The translations under genes and the position numbers were made by a program. Positions 8,338 to 16,534 of a stretch of 64,000 bases of DNA are shown one piece after another. Position 1 is the stretch's first letter, and every line of letters begins with the position of its first letter. The notes below the pieces were generated by a model, which saw only the letters and a list, made by a program, of their open reading frames with translations, was not told the DNA's origin and made no database searches. The stretch spans positions 39,914 through 103,913 of the forward strand of contig CAYFYB010000003.1 in the NCBI GenBank assembly GCA_964347345.1, written 5' to 3'. Origin of the DNA: JAJISG01 sp964347345. Lineage in GTDB: Archaea; Thermoplasmatota; Thermoplasmata; RBG-16-68-12; JAJISG01.

Positions 8338-9861
8338 ATGGCTAGGATCGTCCTCACTGCTGATTACAGCCTTATGACCAACTTCAGAGAACTCCCTCTA
8401 GCCACCTTCTTCAGCTGCATCCCCACGGACTTCTGGCAATCCAGGTTCGCCTTCAGGATCCTCGCTCCCAAACCACCCCACATGAACGGCCTCGCCCGCT
8501 ATGCCCCCTACGGTCTGCGGAAGCTGGAGGCGGCCTTATTGAACTCCTTCCGGAGGGAGGACTTAGTGGTCGCTCATCCCGAGCACGTCAATCAGTTCAT
8601 TGGGCCTGAGACAGAGGTCGTAGGGGTCCACACCATGGACCCTCTGGGCCTGGGCCCCGTCAGCATGAGCTTCACCAACGGAGGTGTCATGACCCCCTAC
8701 ACCAAGGCCTGTTTCGAGGATCTGGTGCTAAACCTACCCAACGGCCAAAGAAAGTTCAAGCTCGTGGTGGGCGGCGCAGGTGTATGGCACTTTGATTACC
8801 GGCCAGAAGAGAAGGAGAGGCTGGGTGTAGACCACCTCGTCGCCGGGGAGATAGACCACCTGGCAGGGGAGATCTTCCAGGACATCATCGACGGGACCGC
8901 TCCGGAGAAGATACCTGAGCCTCTGAACCCCCCTCGCCTGGAGGAGATACCCCCCATCACCGCTCCCAGCATGCACGGAATGATCGAGGTCATGAGGGGC
9001 TGCGGCCGGGGATGCCAGTTCTGCGAGGTCACCCTGCGCCGGCTGAGGTATTTTTCGACCGAATACATCCAGCAGGAGGCGTCCATCAACGCCAAGGCAG
9101 GCCTCTCCAACGCCTGGCTGCACTCGGACGACATCTTCCTCTACAAGGTGGAGAACTACAAGACAATGATGCCCAACAGCGATGCCATCAAGGAGGTGTT
9201 TCAAGGAGCTATGGACGTGCGGGGCATCGTCTCCGGCAACCCTACCCACGGGACCCTGGCATCCGTGGCTGCAGACCCCCAGCTCATTGCAGACCTTACA
9301 GAAATCCTCAGAGGACGTCCCGACCACTGGGTGGGCATCCAATCCGGTCTGGAGACGGGGAGCATCTCCCTGGTGGAGAAGATAATGCCCAGGAAGCTTC
9401 TCCCATTCAAGCCATCGGAATGGCCCGAAGTGGTTCTGGAGTCCATCAAGATCCTCAACGACAACTACTGGTTCCCAGCTCTCACGGCTATCATCGGCCT
9501 TCCGGGGGAGACGTCAGAGGACGCCTACGACACCTGCGTCCTCCTGGACCAAATGGAAAATCTCCCCCAGTCCCACTTCATTGTAGCCCCCCTCTCCTTC
9601 GTCCCCATCGGGGTACTCCGGGGCGAGGAGTTCTACAGGGTCGACGAGATGATCGACGAGGCCAGGTTCAACGTCGTATATCGCTGCTGGAAGCACATCC
9701 TGAAGGAGATCGATGAGAGCCTTTGGGGGCTCTCGAAGCTCCCCCTTCCGGTGAAGAGTGCCATCAATGGCCTGGGCAGGCTGGGTGGACGCTACGTCCT
9801 GGGCATCCTGGAACGCTTCGGAGAGAAGAAGGGCTTCAAGGTCTGGCCTTCCCTTGCTTAG
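8338..9861 (+). CDS. Radical SAM protein with N-terminal B12-binding-like region
   Basis: A 507-residue protein. The radical SAM cluster motif is GCGRGCQFCEV with Cys at residues 222, 226 and 229 (CxxxCxxC), followed by a TIM-barrel pattern including GIQSGLETGS and IIGLPGET. About 220 residues precede the cluster; their position and the HTMDPLG and VVGGAGVWH blocks suggest a cobalamin-binding Rossmann-like domain, though the classic DxHxxG is not obvious. Archaeal relatives are numerous and mostly uncharacterised. A strong GGGAGGAG ribosome-binding site precedes the ATG. The 3' end overlaps the convergent zincin gene by 26 bases. Confidence 0.85.
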   Translation: MARIVLTADYSLMTNFRELPLATFFSCIPTDFWQSRFAFRILAPKPPHMNGLARYAPYGLRKLEAALLNSFRREDLVVAHPEHVNQFIGPETEVVGVHTMDPLGLGPVSMSFTNGGVMTPYTKACFEDLVLNLPNGQRKFKLVVGGAGVWHFDYRPEEKERLGVDHLVAGEIDHLAGEIFQDIIDGTAPEKIPEPLNPPRLEEIPPITAPSMHGMIEVMRGCGRGCQFCEVTLRRLRYFSTEYIQQEASINAKAGLSNAWLHSDDIFLYKVENYKTMMPNSDAIKEVFQGAMDVRGIVSGNPTHGTLASVAADPQLIADLTEILRGRPDHWVGIQSGLETGSISLVEKIMPRKLLPFKPSEWPEVVLESIKILNDNYWFPALTAIIGLPGETSEDAYDTCVLLDQMENLPQSHFIVAPLSFVPIGVLRGEEFYRVDEMIDEARFNVVYRCWKHILKEIDESLWGLSKLPLPVKSAINGLGRLGGRYVLGILERFGEKKGFKVWPSLA

Positions 9862-10477
9862 GTTCGAGGCCCAGGGTCCTCACAAGCTTCTGATGCTGCT
9901 GCGTCGTTATCCAGTCCACCTTCAGGTACTCCCTCAGGAAGTCCTCCTCTAGCCCGAGCCTCCGGGCCTCGTCCACTGTCACGCGATAGGCCTCAATCTC
10001 GGAGGGCCTCTCGTGGTATGAGTACCTCTCGTCGAAGATGTTAATTCCCAGGGAGAGCTGCCGCAGGTGGACCACTTCATGGACCAGATCTAGGTACAGG
10101 AGGGTTTCATCTGCCCGTTGTAGGTAATCATGGGAGACAACGAGGCAGCCTCTCTCGTCGTCCACCCACATGTATCCTCTGAAGGAAGCAACCTCGACCT
10201 CGATATGAGACAGGAACCGTGTCAGCCTCTCAGCACCGCCGAAGAGCTCGATAAGACCCACCGACGCCTCGAGCCCCTGGGCTACTTCATTGAAGGGATA
10301 TCTCCCCAACGGCAAATCCCTCTGGACTCGAAAGCTCCTCACCGTGGCATCTAGGCCTCCGTTCCTTAATCTCTTTGCGAGTATGAGTTTTATTTCAAGC
10401 TCCCTCAGCGGACGCGGTTCTTTCGATGCATTTTGCGGTGAGAAAACGCAGACTACCTGCAGTGAGAAATTCAACAC
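9836..10477 (-). CDS. Zincin-like putative metallopeptidase (HExxH)
   Basis: A 213-residue soluble protein with a zinc motif in DLVHEVVHLRQL (about residues 130-141) and a downstream RPSEIEAYRVTVDEA block whose Glu residues could be the third ligand, as in gluzincin-type folds. No signal peptide or membrane helix is seen, so it is probably cytoplasmic. The first codons (GTG at 10477) read as low-quality sequence, and the conserved protein may begin some 25-50 residues later. It is divergent from the helicase gene with only 24 bases between starts. Function unknown. Confidence 0.68.
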   Translation of the reverse strand: MLNFSLQVVCVFSPQNASKEPRPLRELEIKLILAKRLRNGGLDATVRSFRVQRDLPLGRYPFNEVAQGLEASVGLIELFGGAERLTRFLSHIEVEVASFRGYMWVDDERGCLVVSHDYLQRADETLLYLDLVHEVVHLRQLSLGINIFDERYSYHERPSEIEAYRVTVDEARRLGLEEDFLREYLKVDWITTQQHQKLVRTLGLEPKQGKARP

Positions 10478-10501
10478 GGTCTTGCGCCGATATCACTCTC
10501 C

Positions 10502-12391
10502 GTGGGACGTTTTACGAACCTCTTCCCCTACGAAGCCGCCAGGGCTGGTCAGTCGGAGTTCCTGGAGGATGCCAGGAGGTGCGTTGCTGACGGATTTATC
10601 CTCCTGGCCCAGGCCCCCACGGGATTAGGGAAAACGGCGGTGGCCTTGAGTTCTACCTTGGAGGGTGCCAGAGAGCAGGACAGGAAGGTCCTCTTCACCA
10701 CCTCTCGCCGCAGCCAGCACCGAATGGCCGTTGAGACCATCCGCCTGATACGCGACAGGGCGCCAGTAACCGCCGTTGACATCATTGCCGCCGAGGCCAT
10801 GTGCCCCACCCATCACATGCATGAGGGCAGCAGCAGAACCAAGGTCAGGGCTGTTGCGAAGGCCCTCCTTCAGCGAGTCTACCACGTGCAGGAGGGGATC
10901 CAGATGGCCCGCAGGTTCAACGTGTGCTCACATGAGGCGGCCCTGGAAGCCGCCAAGAAGGCGGATGCCCTAGTCTGTGACTACAACTACCTGTTCAGCT
11001 CTCAGTGGAGAATAGTGCTTCGGCGCCTTAACGTCGGCCTCGATGAACTGATTGTGGTCGTTGACGAGGCCCACAACCTGCCTAGTCGGAGTAGGGAGGC
11101 CCTTTCGGCCCATCTCACGGCCGAGGGCCTCGGACTCGTGGCCAGAGATCTGGGCCCGACTAAACTTGCGAGGGAGGTAACCACTGTGGCCCGACTCTTG
11201 AGGTCTGAGGCCAGATTCATCGGAGGTGACTCTCGAGTTACCAAAGAGTTCTTGGACAGCTTTCTGTCGCGGTCCTTCCGGCGTCGCAGGACGCGTTCTC
11301 CCTCTGAGAGGCTGTTTACCGTTCTGCGAAGGTCTCTGAACAGGATCGGTCCATCAAGAAGGCATCTGGTGGAACAGGCCCTTAGGTTTCTATCCAAGTG
11401 GGGGGAAGAGGATTACCTGCGGGTCCTATCCGGTCGCGGAGGGGGCAGCCTTTCCCTTTTCGCCCTTGATCCTAGACCAGCCACGGCACCCGTCTTCCGA
11501 GAGGTTCATGCTGCCATTCTCATGAGCGGCACTCTCCACCCGGGGGAGATGTACATCGACGTCCTAGGAGTTCCAAGGGAGAGGTGCCTGGTTAGGTCCT
11601 ACGTCCCTGATTTCCCCCCGGAGAACCGCCTCCTCCTCGTGTCCAGAGATCTGTCCAGCTCCTACCGGGAACGCCCTGAAAGCTACGAGGCCTATGCGAG
11701 GGAGATCAGCCGGATATGCGCCTCCATTCCCGGCAACGTGGCGGCATTCTTTACCTCCTACGAGATGTCTCGTGGCGTGGATGAAGCCCTGCGGGGTCTG
11801 CCCCTTTCCAAGCACATCCTCCGGGAGAGAAGAGGACAGTCCAAGGCGGAGAAAGAGGACCTGTTGAGGGTACTCGCAAGGGCTCAGGATAGCCGTGGCT
11901 GCCTCGTAATGGCGGTGCAGGGTGGTTCCCTTTCCGAGGGTATCGACTACCCAGGGAAGCTACTTCAGGGCGTAATCGTCGCTGGCCTTGGATTGAGCCC
12001 TCCGAAACTGGAGTCGGAGGCCCTCCGAGCCACCTACTCCAAGCTCTTCGGGCGCAGGAAGGGCTACGAGTACGCCTACCTGTATCCCGCCATAAACAGG
12101 ATGGTGCAGTGTGCGGGTCGTTGCATCAGGAGCGCTGAGGACGTGGCCGCCGTCGCCCTCCTGGACCGTCGCCTGCTTCGCCCCTTCTACAGGTCCCGTT
12201 TCCCGAAGAGCTTCGAACCGGTACCCGAGGACGACATCCCCGGAAGGGTGAGAAGGTTTTTCTACGCACGTCAGCATCGGACCAGCAGTGCTGATCAAGA
12301 GGGGAGCCGAGGCCGTCCTATCGCGGACCGAGTTCATGGGCAGGCCCGCGGTGGAGAAGCTGAGGGTCACCAAGGGCTACCGCCACGCTGA
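10502..12391 (+). CDS. XPD/DinG-type superfamily 2 DNA helicase
   Basis: Walker A is APTGLGKTA (residues 38-46), the DEAH box is VVVDEAHNLPSR (near 185-196), and the C-terminal helicase half has ILMSGTLHP, VQGGSLSEGIDYPG and the motif VI-like VQCAGRCIRS. This is the Rad3/XPD/DinG architecture. Cys residues lie between Walker A and the DEAH box (AMCPTHH, FNVCSHE), but a complete four-Cys iron-sulphur set is not evident. The last 35 residues are Arg/Gly/Gln-rich and overlap the Bud32 gene by 104 bases in another frame, which suggests a one-base error near the T-run at 12258-12262. With one extra T the gene would end at about 12292, overlapping the Bud32 start by a few bases. Confidence 0.85.
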   Translation: MGRFTNLFPYEAARAGQSEFLEDARRCVADGFILLAQAPTGLGKTAVALSSTLEGAREQDRKVLFTTSRRSQHRMAVETIRLIRDRAPVTAVDIIAAEAMCPTHHMHEGSSRTKVRAVAKALLQRVYHVQEGIQMARRFNVCSHEAALEAAKKADALVCDYNYLFSSQWRIVLRRLNVGLDELIVVVDEAHNLPSRSREALSAHLTAEGLGLVARDLGPTKLAREVTTVARLLRSEARFIGGDSRVTKEFLDSFLSRSFRRRRTRSPSERLFTVLRRSLNRIGPSRRHLVEQALRFLSKWGEEDYLRVLSGRGGGSLSLFALDPRPATAPVFREVHAAILMSGTLHPGEMYIDVLGVPRERCLVRSYVPDFPPENRLLLVSRDLSSSYRERPESYEAYAREISRICASIPGNVAAFFTSYEMSRGVDEALRGLPLSKHILRERRGQSKAEKEDLLRVLARAQDSRGCLVMAVQGGSLSEGIDYPGKLLQGVIVAGLGLSPPKLESEALRATYSKLFGRRKGYEYAYLYPAINRMVQCAGRCIRSAEDVAAVALLDRRLLRPFYRSRFPKSFEPVPEDDIPGRVRRFFYARQHRTSSADQEGSRGRPIADRVHGQARGGEAEGHQGLPPR

Positions 12392-12905
12392 CCTCGACCA
12401 GGAGCTGAAGAGCTCGAGGATTAGGACGGAGGCCCGCCTCTTTCGGGAAGCCCGGCTACTGGGGGTTCCCGTGCCCATCCTCTACGACGTGGACCTGCAG
12501 GAAGGCAGGCTCGTCATGGAGTTTGTGGAGGGCCCCACGGCCAAGGAGGTCCTTGATGCAGGAGATGAGAAGGTGGTGGAGCTCTGCCACAAGATGGGCC
12601 TACTGGCGGGCAAGCTGCATTCTGGGGACATCGTTCATGGGGACCTCACGACGTCCAACATGATCCTGCGGGGGGACCGCCTGTACCTGCTGGATTTCGG
12701 GCTGGGGGAGAGAGGTGGCGATATAGAAGCGAAAGGCGTTGATCTGCACCTCTTGCGAGAGGCCTTCTTCAGTGCCCACTCGGAGAAGGCGAAGCTTTTC
12801 AAGGAGGTGCTCCGCGGCTATAGAGAGGCCTACGGGGATGCCGAAGCCATCATAGCCAAGGCCAAGGAGATCGAGAAGCGGGGGCGATATCTACGAGGTT
12901 CGTGA
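12288..12905 (+). CDS. bud32: KEOPS complex kinase/ATPase Bud32
   Basis: A compact 205-residue RIO-like kinase: KRGAEAVLSRTEF replaces the P-loop, KLRVTKGYRHADLD follows, catalytic HGDLTTSN is near residues 117-124 and the metal-binding LLDFGLG near 134-140. Bud32 works with Kae1 in KEOPS to make t6A37 on ANN-decoding tRNAs. In many euryarchaea Kae1 and Bud32 are one fused protein; here Kae1 is separate at 32811. The start is GTG. The stop overlaps the GTG of the next gene (GTGA), indicating coupling to the XTP pyrophosphatase. Confidence 0.93.
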   Translation: MLIKRGAEAVLSRTEFMGRPAVEKLRVTKGYRHADLDQELKSSRIRTEARLFREARLLGVPVPILYDVDLQEGRLVMEFVEGPTAKEVLDAGDEKVVELCHKMGLLAGKLHSGDIVHGDLTTSNMILRGDRLYLLDFGLGERGGDIEAKGVDLHLLREAFFSAHSEKAKLFKEVLRGYREAYGDAEAIIAKAKEIEKRGRYLRGS

Positions 12906-13438
12906 CATCCAATGACGCTAAGTTCAGGGAGGTGTCAAGCATCCTGAAGGAAGAGGGCGTCCGTGCGGAGCAGCTCAAAGTCGCCTATCCGGAGCTTCAG
13001 GCTGACACCCTCCGGGAGGTCATCACCAACGCGCTGGAATGGCTTTCGCCGAGGTTTGGAGATGACCTTCTGGTGGATGACTCCGGCCTCTTCATCCCCG
13101 CTCTCCATGGCTTCCCGGGAGTCTACTCCTCCTACGTCTATCACACCATAGGATGCCGAGGCATTCTTAGGCTCCTCCAAGGAGTGGAGGAAAGGCAGGC
13201 CACCTTCGAAGCGTGCTTCGGTCTCCGGCACGGAGGCAAGGACGAGGTCTTCGAAGGTCGCTGTTCTGGCTCGATAGCCGAAGTGGAGAGAGGGGATCGC
13301 GGATTCGGCTTCGATCCCATATTCATTCCCGAGGGCCATACGAGGACCTTCGCTGAGATGAGCCTGGAGGAGAAGAATGCTCTATCCCACCGTGGCCGAG
13401 CAGTTGGGCAGCTTGTGCGTTACCTAACGGGAGGATGA
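12902..13438 (+). CDS. XTP/dITP pyrophosphatase (RdgB/HAM1 family)
   Basis: Hydrolyses deaminated purine nucleoside triphosphates (XTP, ITP) to monophosphates and keeps them out of DNA and RNA. Diagnostic motifs: TSNDAKFREV at the N-terminus, LLVDDSGLFIPAL around residue 58-70, FPGVYSSYV, GFGFDPIFIP and the C-terminal SHRGRA. The GTG start sits inside the Bud32 stop (GTGA). The preceding codons read RF, so the usual FVTSN N-terminus is only slightly clipped. Length 178 is normal. Confidence 0.92.
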   Translation: MTSNDAKFREVSSILKEEGVRAEQLKVAYPELQADTLREVITNALEWLSPRFGDDLLVDDSGLFIPALHGFPGVYSSYVYHTIGCRGILRLLQGVEERQATFEACFGLRHGGKDEVFEGRCSGSIAEVERGDRGFGFDPIFIPEGHTRTFAEMSLEEKNALSHRGRAVGQLVRYLTGG

Positions 13439-13441
13439 GGG

Positions 13442-14413
13442 ATGCCTGAGGGAGCAGAGGGGTCGCGTATCCTTGTGACGGGTGGTGCCGGGTACATCGG
13501 TGGTCACCTCTGCGAGGCTCTGCTGAGTCAGGGCTACAGGGTCAGAGCCTTGGACAATCTCTCCTCAGGGCGTCGAGAATTCCTTTCCTCATGCCTCGAT
13601 CACAGAGGCTTCGAACTGGTTACCGAAGACCTTCTGAAGGATCCTCTAGACAGAACCCTCGAAGGCTGTGAGGCCGTTTTTCATCTGGCGGCCAATCAGG
13701 ACATACGAAGGGCCTTGAGGGACACCCGGGTGGATATTGAGCAGAACATAGAGGCTACCTACCTTCTGCTCGAGGCCATGAGGCGTGCAGACATCCCTTC
13801 AATGCTCTTCACGTCCACCTCAACGGTCTGCGGGGATGCCACGGTGGTCCCCACGCCTGAAGACTACTCTCCCATGGAGCCCATCTCCGTGTACGGGGCC
13901 TCAAAGCTGGCATGCGAGGCCCTAATCTCCTCCTACTGCCACACCTTTGGGTTAAGGGCCACCATCTTCCGTTTTGCCAACGTGGTCGGCGGCCGGTCCA
14001 CCCATGGAGTGGTTGTTGACTTTGTGCAGAAGCTGAGACGCAATCCTCGTGAGCTGGAGATCCTTGGGAGGGATCCGGGGACGAAGAAGTCGTACTGCTA
14101 TGTGGATGACTGCATTTCAGGTCTGCTAGCGGGATGGTCGGCAGCCCCCGGTTCCTACGAGGTCTTCAACATCGGAAGCGAGGACCAGATCACCGTCAGG
14201 GAAGTCGCGAACATCGTGTGCTCGGCCCTGGACCTGAGGGGCGTCCGTTATAGATGGACGGGGGGCGTGGACGATGGGCGCGGATGGAAGGGGGACGTTA
14301 GGAACATGTGGCTGGACATCACCCGATTGAAGGCGACGGGTTGGCAGCCCCAGTACCGGAGCGTTGACGCTGTTCAGCTTGCCGTGAGGGACCTCACGAG
14401 GTCCACGCGGTAG
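13442..14413 (+). CDS. NAD-dependent nucleotide-sugar epimerase/dehydratase (GalE-like)
   Basis: An extended short-chain dehydrogenase with the NAD motif GGAGYIGGH (about residues 15-23), a Ser/Thr triad region (TSTSTVCGD) and the catalytic YGASK. The C-terminal part resembles UDP-glucose 4-epimerase and related archaeal enzymes. The substrate cannot be fixed from sequence; a sugar donor for surface glycans would fit the oligosaccharyltransferase at the window start. The ATG follows the upstream stop by three bases with a good GGGAGGATGAGG ribosome-binding region, so it belongs to the Bud32-RdgB transcript. Confidence 0.88.
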   Translation: MPEGAEGSRILVTGGAGYIGGHLCEALLSQGYRVRALDNLSSGRREFLSSCLDHRGFELVTEDLLKDPLDRTLEGCEAVFHLAANQDIRRALRDTRVDIEQNIEATYLLLEAMRRADIPSMLFTSTSTVCGDATVVPTPEDYSPMEPISVYGASKLACEALISSYCHTFGLRATIFRFANVVGGRSTHGVVVDFVQKLRRNPRELEILGRDPGTKKSYCYVDDCISGLLAGWSAAPGSYEVFNIGSEDQITVREVANIVCSALDLRGVRYRWTGGVDDGRGWKGDVRNMWLDITRLKATGWQPQYRSVDAVQLAVRDLTRSTR

Positions 14414-14446
14414 ACGGAGGCTGACCGGACAAGAGAGGATGATCGA

Positions 14447-14626
14447 ATGGCCCTCTGGCGTTGCCCCAATTGCGGAAGGGAGTTCGCCCGCAGTGGACAG
14501 AGCCATTCCTGCGTCAAGTACTCTGTAGAGGACCATTTCAGAGGAAAGCCCGCCGAGCTGAAGAAGATGTTTGACCTACTCGTCAGAGAACTCGAGCTGA
14601 GCGGCCCCGTCGACTCGATGCGGTGA
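14447..14626 (+). CDS. N-terminal half of a split DUF5655-type protein
   Basis: A 59-residue zinc-finger-like start (CPNCGREFARSGQSHSC) followed by a helical stretch ending GPVDSMR. This matches the beginning of DUF5655 proteins, which normally continue in one chain. Its TGA overlaps a GTG that opens the next frame (GTGA at 14623), and that frame encodes what the family would have next. Either two coupled polypeptides or one gene broken by a shift. Confidence 0.65.
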   Translation: MALWRCPNCGREFARSGQSHSCVKYSVEDHFRGKPAELKKMFDLLVRELELSGPVDSMR

Positions 14627-14868
14627 AGTCGGCCATCAACATAGGCGGGAAGCGCCACTATGCGATGATTTACGTGGAAGAGGACGGTCTGAAGGTCGAG
14701 TTCGTGTTAAGCAGGGAACTCAGAGAGATGAGGGTCCTCCGATCTCAGCGTCTCTCACAGACGAGGTACAGTCACTCCCTGAAGTTGACTAAGGAGAGCG
14801 ACATTAACGCCCAGTTTATGGCGTGGATGAGGGAGGCGCGATCTCGGGGTAGCGGTCTGCCGGCATAA
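14623..14868 (+). CDS. C-terminal half of a split DUF5655-type protein
   Basis: An 81-residue continuation of the preceding frame, with the family's later conserved elements (a beta-rich RHYAMIYVEEDGLKVEFVL stretch, then RYSHSLKL and a C-terminal MAWMREA helix). It starts at GTG 14623 in the frame -1 to the upstream half. The function of DUF5655 is unknown; it occurs alone and next to nuclease or restriction-like domains. Confidence 0.6.
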   Translation: MKSAINIGGKRHYAMIYVEEDGLKVEFVLSRELREMRVLRSQRLSQTRYSHSLKLTKESDINAQFMAWMREARSRGSGLPA

Positions 14869-14943
14869 TGCAGATTGCCCTAGATTGGAGGACACCCCCG
14901 TGACGAATGGTTTTATGCGCATTGCGTTATGAGGCAAAGAGAC

Positions 14944-15018
14944 GGGGCTGTAGGGTAGCTTGGTTGATCCTTCGGGCTTTGGGAGCCCGCGACTCCGGTT
15001 CAAATCCGGGCAGCCCCA
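14944..15018 (+). tRNA. tRNA-Pro (anticodon TGG)
   Basis: Acceptor GGGGCTG pairs perfectly with CAGCCCC, discriminator A at 15018. The anticodon stem CGGGC/GCCCG encloses loop TTTGGGA with anticodon TGG. The T arm is TCCGG-TTCAAAT-CCGGG with one G-T pair. Length 75 with no intron and no encoded CCA. Confidence 0.95.
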
Positions 15019-15110
15019 CTGGCCAGATATGCGTCTCTGAGCTTCTCTTCGCGCACAGTAGTATAAGAAGATACTGTCGCCATGGTAACTGACGTCATAC
15101 GTCCCATGTT

Positions 15111-15132
15111 GGGGAAAATAGATCTTTTCCCC
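15111..15132. terminator. Perfect 8-bp hairpin, possible terminator
   Basis: GGGGAAAA, a six-base loop, then TTTTCCCC form a perfect stem, followed on the plus strand by cctatattttg. It lies about 90 bases after tRNA-Pro and could end that transcript, though hairpin termination is not the main archaeal mechanism. Nothing else is seen in 15019-15190. Confidence 0.4.
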
Positions 15133-15190
15133 CCTATATTTTGAACTCTTCGTTCTCGGACCCTATTTAGGGCCGGGGCCAAGACATCTC

Positions 15191-15391
15191 CTATTCCTCT
15201 TCTGCGACTTCGGCTTGCTCATCGAGGCGCTCTTCCTCGGGGGTCTCGGAGACTTCCTGGTCCTGGAGCACAGGCTCACAGCCTCCTTTTGGTCGCCGCC
15301 GACGATGAATGACCCATATCGTAGTGGCTGCTGCCAGGCCGCTTCCCAGCCAGACGTAGAGAGGGAAGCCGAGAAGGACTGTGGCTCAAGA
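15191..15391 (-). pseudogene. In-frame continuation of the membrane protein after two stop codons
   Basis: After the TAG that ends the neighbouring 102-residue frame and a TGA two codons later, the same frame stays open to 15191. It encodes a convincing transmembrane helix (TVLLGFPLYVWLG...), a basic HRRRRPKGG stop-transfer and a Glu-rich tail. It has no start codon of its own. It therefore looks like the lost C-terminus of the upstream gene. Confidence 0.45.
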
Positions 15392-15700
15392 CTAGCGGAA
15401 TGCCCACGCGGTGACGTAGGCGAAGTAGTAGGCGACGGCGAGGCTAACAGTCGCGATGACGACAGCCAGGAGGCCGGCGAGAAGGTACAGTTGGATAACC
15501 CCTTGAACACCCAACCAGGTCACCAGCAAGTAGACGGCTAACATCAAAACAATTCCCGAGACGAGGGCCCCGAAGATCCTAGGCCAGCTTAGACTCTCGG
15601 AGGAAGTGTCGATTCCCAGGTGGCGGGAGTCGTCCAACCTTGATGCCCACTGGAGGAACCCAGGGTCAGGTGCCTTACGTCCCGCTGCTGGACCTATCAT
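15392..15700 (-). CDS. Small membrane protein, probably truncated
   Basis: A 102-residue frame with an ~38-residue polar N-terminus and two hydrophobic helices (IFGALVSGIVLMLAVYLLV and the LLAGLLAVVIATVSLAVAYY region). It ends in TAG, but the frame resumes after a nearby TGA with a third helix and charged tail. No family is recognised. Probably a three-helix protein interrupted by nonsense changes or errors. Confidence 0.5.
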   Translation of the reverse strand: MIGPAAGRKAPDPGFLQWASRLDDSRHLGIDTSSESLSWPRIFGALVSGIVLMLAVYLLVTWLGVQGVIQLYLLAGLLAVVIATVSLAVAYYFAYVTAWAFR

Positions 15701-15825
15701 AGCCTATCGCCCCCACGAATTGGCCTCCGCGGCCTTAAGAATTCCGGTTTCGTCGTCAGGAGGAGGCAGTTCCAGAAACCGCCAAGCCTCTTCCCTCGAG
15801 GCAAATGACAATGGCCTGGTGCAGC

Positions 15826-15834
15826 CTTATAAAG
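15826..15834 (+). promoter_or_regulatory. TATA-like box of the DUF1330-TfoX module
   Basis: cttataaag sits 55 bases before the DUF1330 ATG. It predicts a start near 15855 and a short leader that contains the GACGAGGAG ribosome-binding region. Confidence 0.5.
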
Positions 15835-15888
15835 GATGCAAGACTCAATGGCTCGGTTGGAGAATCTACATCAGACGAGGAGAGAGCG

Positions 15889-16191
15889 ATGAATGACGAG
15901 ACAGCATTGGTGGTTACCGCCGCGCCGAACCCCGACGAGATGGAGGCCATGCAGGCGTACCTCAAAGGCGTACTTCCATTGCTCATGGATGCCAGCGGCA
16001 GATTGGTCAAGCGGCTGAAGATCGAGGGCGCCATCAGCGGGGCCCAGGATTACGGAATGGTACCCGTGATGGACTTTGAATCGAAAGACAAAATCACTTC
16101 GATGTTTGAGTCCGACGAATACAAGGCACTAGTTCCGCTTCGAGACCGAGGCTTCACCAAGATGAACATCTCGGTCGCTCGCAGAATGTGA
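15889..16191 (+). CDS. DUF1330 family protein
   Basis: About 100 residues with the DUF1330 ferredoxin-like pattern: a beta strand (ALVVTAAP), a helix with MQAYLKGVLPLL, DASGRLVKR, then VPVMDFESKDKITSMFESDEYKALVPLRD. Members are small dimeric proteins, mostly bacterial and of unknown function. ATG at 15889 is preferred over upstream in-frame codons because it follows GAGGAGAGAGCG and gives the normal family length. Ten bases separate it from the TfoX-like gene, so they form an operon. Likely acquired from bacteria. Confidence 0.82.
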   Translation: MNDETALVVTAAPNPDEMEAMQAYLKGVLPLLMDASGRLVKRLKIEGAISGAQDYGMVPVMDFESKDKITSMFESDEYKALVPLRDRGFTKMNISVARRM

Positions 16192-16201
16192 GGAAGACGC
16201 G

Positions 16202-16534
16202 ATGGCGTACGACGAAACGCTTGCCAATCGGATTCGCTCCCTAATGGCGGGAACGCCGGGATTCAGTGAGAAGAAGATGTTCGGAGGGCTCGGGTTCCTG
16301 GTTAATGGCCATCTGGCGGCAAGTGCATACAGGGGTGGGGATCTGATGATCCGGTGCGGGAAGGAGGACTGGGAGGCCTTCTTGGCGGAGGATGGCGCCC
16401 GTCCGATGACCCGCGGGCGCGAGCCGGTAACCGGATGGGTCCTCATCGCCGCGAGCGCGGTGGCGGACGACGACGCCCTGCGCTTTTGGGTGGAGCGGGG
16501 CCGGGACTACGCGGCGGCTCAACCTCCTAAGTAA
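16202..16534 (+). CDS. TfoX N-terminal domain protein
   Basis: A 110-residue stand-alone TfoX-N domain: an N-terminal helix (YDETLANRIRSLM), the signature SEKKMFGGLGFLVNGHLA, then RCGKEDWEAFL and a C-terminal WVERGRDYA helix. Full TfoX/Sxy proteins regulate competence genes in gamma-proteobacteria, but stand-alone N domains are common in soil bacteria with no known role, so no competence function is claimed. Its place between DUF1330 and an ArsR-SRPBCC pair supports a bacterial origin. Confidence 0.85.
   Translation: MAYDETLANRIRSLMAGTPGFSEKKMFGGLGFLVNGHLAASAYRGGDLMIRCGKEDWEAFLAEDGARPMTRGREPVTGWVLIAASAVADDDALRFWVERGRDYAAAQPPK

Noticed and set aside
15380..15394. Pyrrolysine at the TAG in the membrane gene
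   Set aside because: A TGA follows two codons later, so reading TAG as pyrrolysine would not restore the frame, and no pyl genes are present.
16202..16534. Competence regulation by the TfoX-like protein
   Set aside because: Only the N-terminal domain is present, there are no com genes in the window, and stand-alone TfoX-N proteins have no proven competence role.
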